Part shown: piece by piece, positions 45,601 through 56,447 of the stretch
How the letters are laid out: every line of letters starts with the position of its first letter
Numbering within the stretch: the stretch's first letter is position 1
NCBI GenBank assembly: GCA_003864495.1
Contig: ML133479.1
Coordinates: 441,854-505,853, forward strand
Direction of reading: 5' to 3'
Origin: Nemopilema nomurai
Lineage: Eukaryota; Cnidaria; Scyphozoa; Rhizostomeae; Rhizostomatidae
Length of the DNA stretch: 64,000 nucleotides
The notes under the pieces: generated by a model
What the model was told of the DNA's origin: nothing
What the model saw: the letters and a program-made list of their open reading frames with translations, nothing else
The model's database searches: none
Position numbers and translations under genes: made by a program

Positions 45601-48600
45601 TTTCACATCTGTTACTGCTTTCCCTACAGTTTAGCAGTCACCTAGAAAGTGTTGCATTGACACATCTCCAGCAATGTTCTCAAGCGTCAAGGTTGACAAT
45701 GTAAATAAAAGAGTCGTTGAACGAGATTGATTATTGCAGATTAGAGATTCAGTTAATCCTGCATCTGCATTCTAAGTTAGGTTTATTGTGTAATTTGGGT
45801 GATTCCATTGTCGATTCCGTTTTTCAGGACTTCTCATTGCCAAGAAGAATTTATTCAAAAATCCAGTTCCATCTCAATCTGGCGGTGGCACCGTATTTTT
45901 TGTAAGCCCTTTTCGAAACCATTTTTACTTCTCTTCTATCCAATCGCCTTCTTGTTTGAATTAAGAAAGATTGCTCTGTTGGGAATTCTTAACATGAGTC
46001 TAATGCGATTTTTTTATCCATTGAAAATCTCAACAATGTTACTTTTATTCAAGTTCCACGCGATCATTTTGGAAAATTATTTTCTTCTAGGTTACGCATC
46101 ACACCCAGAGGTATCTAAAAGAGATCGAGATGAGAGAGGAGGGGGGCACGCCGGCTATAGTTGAGTCAATACGTGCCGGTTTGGTGTTTCAGCTGAAGCA
46201 GGTAGATTGCTCAACTAATATATGATTTTGTCAAAATAGCTATACTTCACAATATCTAGAAATTTTTATATGGAAAATCTCATTTTTTTTAAAAAAACAG
46301 AAAGGGCTCCTCTATAAGTAAGGTGTTAAGTGACGGTGATTGGTCAATTATAACCAATCACGCGCTCTTCTTGTCACCCTCTAGTCCTTTCGATCTGCAA
46401 CTATTTATTTTGTCAGCTTTTGGTTATTTTCCGACGTTTGCATACTCTGCAAAGGAGTGTCGGATGGAAGATTGCTTTACTTATACATAAGCTGTGAAGT
46501 TACTAAGCATAATGCCAATATCCTTGCTACTTCTTATTTTTGGTCTGCAAAGAGACAAATGCAGTAATCTTGATTTCAGAATCATCTTGTTGTTATCATT
46601 TTGAATAGGCTCTGAATCCCAAAAAAATTATGGAACGAGAAGAGGAGTTGGTAATGTATGTGTTTACTTTTTAACTCTTGGTATTGATTAATTTTTTGAA
46701 AACTCTTCAATCCGTATCAAGCGTTATGCCTAGTATCTTATTTTTGAGTTTTCTTTATAGAAACGATATCCAAATTCATTTTGGATGTTTCAACTGTACC
46801 ACTGTAGCTACCTGTATTCAAGAAGTTTTTGCAAGCGTTTTATACAGTAAGCTCTTCTATAGCACCTTCGCGGCTTTTTCTGTAACTGGAAACTTTGGTT
46901 ACGTAAAGCCGTTCAATGGCAACCAATTGGTTTCAACAGGTCTGCTCAGGCATTCTGGAGGACAGTCCCAAATTTGCTCATCTTGGGTGACGGTCCTGCT
47001 AAACGTCTGCCGATATTCTCGTTTGCCGTTCTGCACAAGGAATCCGGGAGACTTCTTCATCATAATTTTGTCTGCACCATTTTGAATGACGTCTTTGGTA
47101 TTCAGGCAAGGGGAGGATGCGCCTGTGCAGGGCCATATGCCGAGGTATTTGGTGCAAAGCTTGAACTGAGTCTCTTAATTCACCCTTCTTGTTTGCTTGG
47201 AATCCTACGTTGACCACAGCATTGTTCGTTCAAACTCTCTGGTGCTAAACACAGTTTCAAGCTGTTTTCGATTGGTTTTTCAGAGATGACACTTGACAAT
47301 GTCAACCAATGAACGCCAATCCTTGTCTTGCTATTAGTGTGATGTTTGAACTTCGCAAAATGAAAGTCACGATTTTGGCAAAGTCCCTTTCAAACCATTA
47401 AGCGCCTAATTTCGATTTGTTGATTTCATGATTTCTCCGGCATTTAAATTCTTGTTTTCACCCATTTCGTACTAGGATCTGCTCGGTATGGATGAGGACA
47501 TTGCATTGAAACTGGAAGATCTGATTTTAGAAGACCAGTATGTTTTCAACATGCTTATGTTTTATTCATTTTTCAGCATTTACTTGCCAGCTTTACCTCC
47601 TTTGGAAATTGTAGCAAGTTGATACTTTGCACTTACATGGATCACTTTATTTATGTTCTCTATTTTTTACCAAGCCACTGTTCCTAGGTTCTGTGAATTT
47701 TTGTTACACGAAGTTTTCTTTCGACTAAAACCATTAAAATGACATTTTTGCTTTTTTGCAATCGTTACGCAATGGCAGCATCTTCTAGTGAATTAACTTT
47801 GATTAGATTAGCGATGCAATGTTTTATTATACACATGGGCTAGCTTATGGCTAACCATCCCTTAGACTAAAGTTTAATCGACGTATACCAATCTTTCTTC
47901 TTTCATATTCTGAGGACAAGTTTTCACTCATTGTGTAACTTTTTTATGTACTCATATTTATCGTTTTCCAAGGATGCTTATTAATTAACGCATTTTATAG
48001 TTCTTTGTGCTGTTGCGCCAAGCTGTCCAATATGCTCAGGCGACTGGATTTCGATAAATTAGAAATTATATTTTTATTTTAGGCGACTGGACAGGCATCA
48101 TTTGCGCAGATACAGAGAGTATTCTGAAAGGGAAATTTTGAGGTAGGGTGCAGAAGTTCCCCCTTTTAAACTGACAGAATTGGCTAGACTGTAAGCTTTC
48201 TGTCTATGCCAGTTGAAAAATGCTTTGCATTTCATGCAATTAAATTCCAATTAGTAAATAGTTATGATCTTTGGCTGATGAAAAATACTAATTATGGTTA
48301 TAGGGGATAAAGATGTATAAAGTTGTGTTTGATGGACGTTTGATTAGGTACCAAATGGGCATTTGTTTTGGAAAATTGGCAAAGTTATTGAAGTTTTTCC
48401 GCTTACGTTGGCAATACCAAATATTTCCTTTTACTTCGATTTAGTGTTGTCCTTGTGAAGAAGAACCATGAGCAGTATGTTTTATTTTGCCAGCTTATAC
48501 AATTCAACGGGCTTGTTGTGGTTAATCTTTTCCATACTTTTTTAATTTCATACTTTGACCATCTCTTCCAGGCCAGGATTCGCACGGTTAAATTTGCCGT

Positions 48601-51600
48601 TCTTTATGCCTGATGAAGGAATCGATTTTATCCTGAATGCCGTCTCCATGGTTGCTGAACACGGATGGAAACTTCTTCCGGATGTAAGTGTGGTGAATAT
48701 TATTTTTAGCAGAAACAGATTGACACAAAGGTCTAGATTCAGGCAGATAACTCTAATAGACTCGAAACACCTAGCCAGGCCTCGGATAATTCTAATAGGC
48801 CCAAAAGATCTTGAAGGATACTGATAGACCAAGATGAACCGTGGATGGGCCAGAAGGCCTCAGATAGGGCCTGACCAGCCCAGGAAGACCTTACAAACGC
48901 AGGTGGATCCCTTGACTTTGGGATATCAAGTCAAGTTTTGTCAGGTTCAGGTAGACTCAAATTCTACTAGATCCATGCCGTCCCCAACATGTCAGATAGT
49001 CCAATATATTTATTGCGTGCCGTGATATTTTGTAGCCTTTGACCCTGGTACTTTCAATTTGAAAATTTCTAATCGTACTTTTTGAAAATCTCTAATCGAA
49101 AGTCTCTAATCGTCCTTTTTGAAAATCTCTAATCGAAAGTCTCTAATCGTCCTTTTTGAAAATCTCTAATCGAAAATCTCTAATCGAAAATCTCTAATCG
49201 TCCTTTTTAAAAATCTCTAATCGAAAATCTCTAATCGTCCTTTTTAATAATCTCTAATCGAAAATCTCTAATCGTCCTTTTTAAAAATCTCTAATCGAAA
49301 ATCTCTAATCGTCCTTTTTAAAAATCTCTAATCGAAAATCTCTAATCGTCCTTTTTAAAAATCTCTTATCGAAAATCTCTAATCGTCCTTTTTAAAAATC
49401 TCTAATCGAAAATCTCTAATCGTTCTTTTTGAAAATCTCTAATCGAAAATCTCTAATCGTTCTTTTTGAAAATCTCTAATCGAAAATCTCTAATCGTCCT
49501 TTTTAAAAATCTCTAATCGAAAATCTCTAATCGTCCTTTTTAAAAATCTCTTATCGAAAATCTCTAATCGTCCTTTTTAAAAATCTCTAATCGAAAATCT
49601 CTAATCGTTCTTTTTAAAAATCTCTAATGGAAAATCTCTAATCGTCCTTTTTAAAAATCTCTAATCGAAAATCCCTAATCGTCCTTTTTAAAAATCTCTA
49701 ATCGAAAATCTCTAATCGTTCTTTTTGAAAATCTCTAATCGAAAATCTCTAATCGTCTTTCTTTGGTTTTAGTACAACATGAACCCAGCGACCGGCGAAT
49801 GGAGGCACTGGAAGAGTCTGGTACGTATGTCCCACAATCCTTTGCTATGTGAATCCCAGGGTGCACTGGCTGCTATTTCAATAATGACATCATTAAATGG
49901 CCACCGATTCTTAAAAAAGGAAATTATTTTTTGACCTGGTCGCTATATTTACAGCATACTATTTTTACAGCACTGTTGTCAAAATTTCAGTGAAGTAGTT
50001 TCGATTTTATTTTTGCAAGTTAGCATCCAATTTTTTCGACAAAACATCACAATTATTTGCGCTGAGTGCGTTTCAGGGAGGCTAGTTCCCCTTGAACCCT
50101 CCGGGTGGATTCCCTGGTACTTAGAAAAATATGCAAATAAAAGACAAACGTCTTCGTCGTCAAAGATCAAATTGTGGACGAACTTGCTCTCCGTGTTCAT
50201 GCTAAAATTAGAGTCTTTCACAGCTTTTTTATTGATTTGTCGGTTAAATGTTGTGCATTCAACATATTTTTGTAGACATTCAAAGACAGAAAGTGGCTCA
50301 GTAGTATCAATTACAGGAAAGGTGAAGTTGATTACCCATTAAGTCCGAGAATGAAGGAGAGCATACCATCTTATGAGGTGAGACAAAGATTTTACAAGAT
50401 CAGGTTTGGAGATCAATGATAATGAATGCCCGGTATTTTGCTGCGCCTAGTATTTTATGTGTTCATCAGATATAAAATCTTATTCTAGATTAGGCTCTTC
50501 AAATCGTATCGAATCGCAATCGAATAATTGCGTATTATTTCATGACAAACTACATTTTAATGATTGCTTAGAATAAATTAAAGATCTCCGAGGATGTTTG
50601 TGACTTTTTATTTAAAGGTTGGCAAGAACGTCCTACTTGGTCAAATGTCATGATTCCAATCACTATCATGTTTTGCAATTATGGATTTTCTGTTCTAAAC
50701 GAAGGAAAGGCATCAATGCAAAAGCACTTTCGAAGCAACTTGATTTCTACTCCCAAGATTAGTCTTCCAAGAATGCTTGGCTAGCGTTTCGTCTTCTTGA
50801 ACAGGAAAGAATATCTTGCTATTCCTTTCAACGTTGTGTTTAGGTGTGACTGCATGCAATCCGTGCTCTAAATATACTGTCTCGCGTATTTAGATTGTCA
50901 GAATTAAATAGTTATCCACCATCATTTAACCTACTAACCCTCTTTTTCCAGGCAAGGTTGAAAAACGCCGCAAAAATATTCAGCGCTGCAGGAACAAAAA
51001 AGGTTTAAAAATTTTTGACATTTTCAAGTCACAGCATTTGCACCAATAATTTTACAAAGTTAGCACCAGATTACGACTGTTCAGCATTTGCGCATAGAAT
51101 GTTGAAGGCAAATTTTCAGGGAAATGGAAGGTTGCTTTTATAGATACCCATGAAATTGTGTTACATTTTTAGTAGATTTTGTGTGAGGTCTTTCTGTAAC
51201 TTGAATACAATGTCAGATGCAAGCAAGCTCACATGATCTTTTTTAGCAGAAACAGCAATAATATATTTAATCAAGAAGAGTTGTGAAGATAAAACCTAGT
51301 CAAGACAAAGTTTACGTTATTTGCAGGCGAACAGAAAATTGGGAGACCAAAGCTTCTTTTTGGGAGAGGATGGTGAAGCATTTCGATGGTTCCTTTTGCC
51401 TAGCGAAGCTTCTCTCTTCTTAGAGGGCAAACAGCCAGTTGGTAAGCAATTCAAAATGCCTTTCTTTCCTCGAGTCAGCGTCAAGGAAAGCAAAATGAAG
51501 CCCAAGAGACCCACCCGGTCAACGTGCAATCCCCATGTATGCGCAACTTGCGGAGGAGGAGGAAGTCAACTGACCAGAGATTTGTCTGGTGCAATCGATA

Positions 51601-54600
51601 CCAAAGAGGTTGCTGTTGATGCGGAGGCCTCACTAGAGAAGAAGAAGGAAGGTGGGTTCCCTTAGCACGCATCTAACATGGTTTTTGAGGTTGCACGGAT
51701 TTTTGTTGCATGCGGCATGGTAATCGATTGTAAACCGATTAAGCTCAATTGCTGCCGTTTTTCGCAGTTTCCCGCAAATTCCTGACAATACGCTTGCGAT
51801 ACGGATTAATACCAAGCATCGTTGATCGATACCCTAGGCTGCAGCAAAGCCTGAAGGTCTTTCGACTCACGCTGTGGTATATTATTAAATAACTTTTTTG
51901 ATCTAACGCTTTTAAAATAACTACTTCATGCTAATTGAAATTGTTTTGGCTGGCATATTTTCATTGTCCTTTTGCTGCTAAAGAGTGAACTGTTTTAGAA
52001 TCAAAGCATGAAAGCCTTGGAGACAGTGGTGTCTGTTCCGATGAAACTGTTGCAACAAATTTGTCCCGCAACTTGAAGAATGACGCTGAAGCGGAGGTGG
52101 TGACCGTGGGGAGCTTTGGTGACGTCAGCGAAAGCAAAGAGTTCGAGAAGAACGTTGAAGAGACATCCAGTCCGACTAGTAACTCCAGTGACTCTCCAAA
52201 GCTGCATTTCAAGCTGGACCATAACAGTGCAGCCGATGCACAAAACAGAGGGGCAGTGACGTCAGACAAGTGCAAGCTCACACGTGACGAAGCACTTGTG
52301 CGAGAACCTGTTTGCAGCCGGAGAGGTGACGACGATTTGGTGAAAGCTTCTGAATCAAGGAAGGAATTAGGCGAGAAACTAATGCGGTTTCATCATCCAC
52401 CAAAGACCATCTTCGCTCCTGTTGTTCAGGTTTACATCTTCACACATTCAAACCTACATCAAATTTCCAGTTAACCTTATTCTGCTGTCAGTTCTAATGC
52501 CTTGTGAGTAGAATCTTTATTTTTGAGAGATTGATTTCATTTTTATGATAGGCAATTGAAGAGTTTTCAATGATAAGTGATGGGGATAGAGTGCTCTTGT
52601 GTCTCTCTGGTGGCAAAGATTCCCTCTCGATGTTGCATGCTATAAGACAATACCAGTTCTACGCAAAACCAAAGGTATTCTATTCTATCTACGTTCTACT
52701 CTTATCTTGTCTTTTAAAGTTGCCGCTCAAACATTAATTTATTTTTTTTTTGTAAATATAATTCATCTTTCCCATGTACACCACCTACAATACTTCCCTT
52801 GACAGCTTTTTCATATTTTGCAGAGAAGGACGCTAGTCATGCATTATATATTGTACATGTTATATATGTTGCATTAGATATGTATTTTATATGTTTTAAG
52901 TTAGTCACTTATCACATTATGAGTCAGACGAGGTGATCATTCTTACACTCCTTCAGTTTCTAAGGAGTTGTGAGCAGCAATTCACCTTATAACAACAGTT
53001 GGAAGGCCCTATAACACATAGAGCTTCTGCTTCTCCTGATTCATCTTTAATTGAAGAGCCAGAGGTAGAACGTTTCAGTGCCGAAAGCCGCGTACTTCTT
53101 GATAGTTTGTATAGAAATGTGTTAGGTTGATAACGAACAGAACATTTATCATTGCAAGGCTACAAGTATTTGCGACTCTACAGAAAATCTTTTTGAATCA
53201 GGGACAATTCTGTGACGATTGTTTTGCAGGGGGTCAACTTCGAGTTTGGTGCTATGACAGTTGACCCAAAGAGCACTGCTTACGACCCAAGTCCTTTGAA
53301 AGACTACTTGGCGAATCTTCAAGTGCCATATTTTTATGAAGAACAAGGTATGCTTTAAATTTGCTTTTCAAAATAACCCGTCAGAATTTTTAAGCTTCCT
53401 GCACTTAGAAGAGATTTTTGTTTCAGAATAATTGTCATGCCTTCCAGCATAACTCCTTTTTAGAGTTCAATTGATCAGGGGATGTGTCTTTTAAATGCCT
53501 ATTGATGAGGGGCCTTTTTATTGCTCAAACATTTCTTCTTTGTCGTGGAAGGTATTAATTTACTCTACTGTCCTGGCAGCCATGGAGACGAAAAGGAAAA
53601 TATGTTTTAGTTTAATTTTGTTCGAACTTTTGTACCGAAACCTAAGGTTGGCACCGACCAGAATACCCACCCATCGCTCGGTTTGTCTGAACTGCTGCAA
53701 TGCTATCTGTTATCAACACTTCCAGATCACAAGTACTTCTAAAGTTCTTCCTTCGTTGCGTCACGATTGCCAAATCTAAGCAGAACAAAATGCTTCCTTT
53801 CTAGACATCATCTCGCAAGCGGCAAACCTGCCAGTTTGTGAGTCAATATGCAGCTTCTGCTCGCGAATGAAACGCGGGCGGATGTACGCTTGCGCGAGAC
53901 GTGAAGGCTACAACGTCTTGGCAATCGGGCAGCATCTGGATGACATTGCTGAGAGGTTGGCGATGCTCATTAGAATAATTATTTTAAATACAACAATTAG
54001 TATATTTATTCATTGAATGACCTTTATTTATCCAGATCAGTCTGGAGAAATCGTAGTCCAGAGAATCCTTAATGTGCTGGATAATTGCCATTGACCGCGA
54101 AGAAGCAGCTTTTAGTAAACTGCATTATCTGAACTGCTTCTTCGTTCCAGCTTCATGATGTCAGTCTTTCACAACGGACTGCTGAGGACAATGAAAGCTT
54201 GTTATACTGTTGCGTATGTTTCACTTATTTTCAAAGTCACCATTCTGTTTATTCTATCTTCTTTGTATTTCAATAAAAGAGCAACTCAATTTGACGATGC
54301 TCTATCAGAAGGTGAAATTTATTGGTATAAAGGATTTAATTGAGGGCACGAATACACCCAGAAGATTTTCTAAGAGAACATCAATTAGACATCCGATGAA
54401 CATTGGTTAAACATTCAGTGAACATTGGTTAGACGACTAGTGAACATTGGTTGAATATACAGTGAACATTGGTTAAACATACAGTGAACATTGGTTAAAC
54501 ATACAGTGAACATTGGTTAGGCGTCTAGTGAACATTGGTTAAACATACAGTGAACATTGGTTAAACATTCAGTGAACATTGGTTAGGCGTCTAGTGAACA

Positions 54601-56447
54601 TTGGTTAAACATACAGTGAACATTGGTTAAACATACAGTGAACATTGGTTAAACATACAGTGAACATTGGTTAAACATACAGTGAACATTGGTTAAACAT
54701 CCAGTGAACATTGGTTAGGCGTCTAGTGAACATTGGTTAAACATCCAGTGAACATTGGTTAGGCGTCTAGTGAACATTGGTTAAACATACAGTGAACATT
54801 GGTTAAACATACAGTGAACATTGGTTAGACGTCTAGTGAACATTGGTTAAACATCCAGTGAACATTGGTTAGGCATCTAGTGAACATTGGTTAAACATCC
54901 AGTGAACATTGGTTGGGCGTCTAGTGAACATTGGTTAAACGTCCAGTGAACATTGGTTAGGCGTCTAGTGAACATCGATTATTAGGCTACTTATTAGGCT
55001 AAGAACAATTGACTAGTTGACTTAAGTTTGTGTTAACTTCATTTTCGTCAGGCTATTTGTTGCTTATGCTAAAATCCATCATAGATTTGTTTGTAATGGC
55101 ACGTTATTCAAATGAATTGCAGTGACGGAGATCTGAAAATCATTCGCCCACTTTTGTATGTTCGTGAAAAGGATTTAAGGCATTTTGCAGAACAGGTAAG
55201 ACTCTCCGGTACAAATGTCCATGAATCGCGTTTTTAAACGTACACAATTAACGTGCACTGAGCTTTTTCTTAGGTTAAGACAAAGCTTCTTCGGTGGAGC
55301 TCATCTGTTTGCCCATATTTTTAAGCAATTATCAAACAAATATGAATTTTTATCAATCTAGCATTTGGGTTCTTGTTGACGGTAACAATTTACATTGGTT
55401 GCAGGACAAATTGATTAAAACGATTTCCATTTAATGTCTTTGAACAGTCAAATGTTGTTTCCAAGAGATATAGACATGCAGGAATAAAAATAGTCTATAC
55501 ACAGGCCTTCGTACAAGAGGGACAACTTGTCCCCTTTCCTGCTGTCGAGTTTGCCTGTCTCTGACCAACCTGCCTCATTTAAAACATTTCACCTTGCTTT
55601 AAACATTCGCTCTTCTATACTTAATTTTCTCCTATTTCAAAATTCTGTATTTTAGGCAAAACTGCCCGTTATATCAGAAAACTGTCCAGCATGTTTCGAA
55701 GCGCCAAAGGTATGCCTGTTTGATCTTTGTTTCGCTGTCACTACAGTTTCAGTGGTTGCTTTCAAGTCTACCTTGATTAACTTTGGCTTGCATCATTCAT
55801 TATCGTGTCAATTCCAATTATATTTGCAGTGACACCTTTCATTAAAACTTGTTTTGTCTTCATAGTCAAGACCAGTTTTCTGCTTTAAATATTGCCTCCT
55901 TTCGCCCTATCATGCTGATATCCCCACGAGACTCATTTAACTTACCCCTACCCTGTCCCACATGCATCACAAAAGGCACTCCCTCTTGATTGTTTTATTC
56001 CAGCTCATTGTCACATCGTTTTGCTTTAGTTTAAGATGCTCCTGTTAAAATCAGTACTTGTCTGTATGATGTTCCAGGTGTTTTGCATTGACGCAGCCTC
56101 CTTCGAACATCGCCGTGGCTATTTGCTCAGCACCAATCAATCAAACCGGCTATAGAGCTTTGTTATTTTTAGGCATTCATTAGGGTAAATTAGTGTTCTT
56201 TGGCTTTGAACGACTGCGATTTCGAATCTCTAAGGTTTCCTAGGTTTCCAGAATCTAATCCTTTCCTGTCTGTTCCTCTTTTTAGGAAAGACACCGAACC
56301 AAACAGATGCTTGCTCAACAAGAAATTTTATTTCCGAATCTTTTTTCGAGCATCCAAACCGCGCTGAAACCCTTATTCTCAAAGAATAAAACAGGTTTAG
56401 AGTCAAATAAAAACAATGTTGATAGTTTTGACGACTTCTTGGTGTAG
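39616..56447 (+). CDS. Cysteine desulfurase-like (class V aminotransferase) fused to TtcA-type tRNA thiolase
   Basis: Exons: 39616-39814, 41093-41123, 41508-41624, 42277-42394, 43259-43324, 43770-43835, 44327-44468, 44984-45023, 45333-45409, 45828-45901, 46091-46201, 46609-46655, 46940-47144, 47476-47537, 48083-48142, 48572-48683, 49773-49820, 50276-50377, 50952-51002, 51327-51651, 51999-52429, 52552-52674, 53230-53347, 53805-53955, 54151-54213, 55123-55195, 55656-55709, 56286-56447. Phase agrees at all 27 junctions, giving 1075 residues. Residues ~45-510 are a PLP fold with YTASGR, SPYEHHSN, DYAT and SPHKFVGGPGTPG (Lys277 the PLP lysine), plus GGCACAGPY (Cys423/Cys425, candidate persulfide sites). 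Residues ~560-828 are a polar Ser/Glu linker with Cys643/648/651. Residues ~829-1045 match TtcA: PP-loop SGGKDS (847-852), CSFC (924, 927), GQHLDD, IIRPLLYVREKD and NCPAC (1014, 1017). TtcA uses ATP, an Fe-S cluster and sulfur from IscS to make 2-thiocytidine 32 in tRNA, so this protein probably supplies its own sulfur. The start is the first ATG of an open frame; an upstream exon is possible. Confidence 0.94.
40951..41090 (+). repeat. 72-bp duplication at the acceptor of fusion-gene exon 2
   Basis: Two near-identical copies with a 72-base period (starts 40951 and 41023) carry GTTATGTAGAGG(T)(C/T)CACTAA, a CTCTTTCTTTC tract and ATCTATGAATC plus a T-run. The second copy ends directly in the working acceptor (AG 41091-41092). 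In the first the AG is replaced by a longer T-run and CTG. Confidence 0.9.
42783..42872 (+). repeat. Tandem duplication in fusion-gene intron 4
   Basis: Two copies of an approximately 45-base unit (TATGCGACAAAYGATATCGA followed by ATTTTCTTAACYTCAAAAAT) lie head to tail with only a few differences. Confidence 0.85.
46395..46500 (+). repeat. Dispersed repeat, copy 2
   Basis: Partner of 15940-16040: shares GTCAGCTTTTGGTYATKTTC and CGACGTTTGCATACT and then weaker similarity. It lies in intron 11 of the fusion gene. Confidence 0.55.
49059..49756 (+). repeat. 37-bp minisatellite next to the acceptor of fusion-gene exon 17
   Basis: About 18-19 copies of a 37-base unit made of two ATCTCTAATCGA-type subrepeats (13 and 14 bases) and a TCCTTTTTAA spacer; some units carry an extra subrepeat. 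The array ends about 16 bases before the exon 17 start (49773). Each subrepeat holds CTAAT, which fits a branch-point consensus. Confidence 0.92.
54388..54982 (+). repeat. 22-bp minisatellite in fusion-gene intron 25
   Basis: About 26-27 copies of a 22-base unit in two forms sharing AGTGAACATTGGTT: type A (AAACATACAGTG...) and type B (AGGCGTCTAGTG...). In the first part A units occur in runs; toward the 3' end A and B alternate strictly, making a 44-base higher-order unit. Confidence 0.92.

Noticed and set aside
46936..47144. Apparent frameshift in fusion-gene exon 13 (a frame starting VCSGILEDS hits TGA)
   Set aside because: Using the better donor AT|GTATGTG at 46655 for exon 12 puts exon 13 in another frame that stays open and matches the family (NLLILGDGPAKRLPIFSFAV). 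No frameshift is needed.
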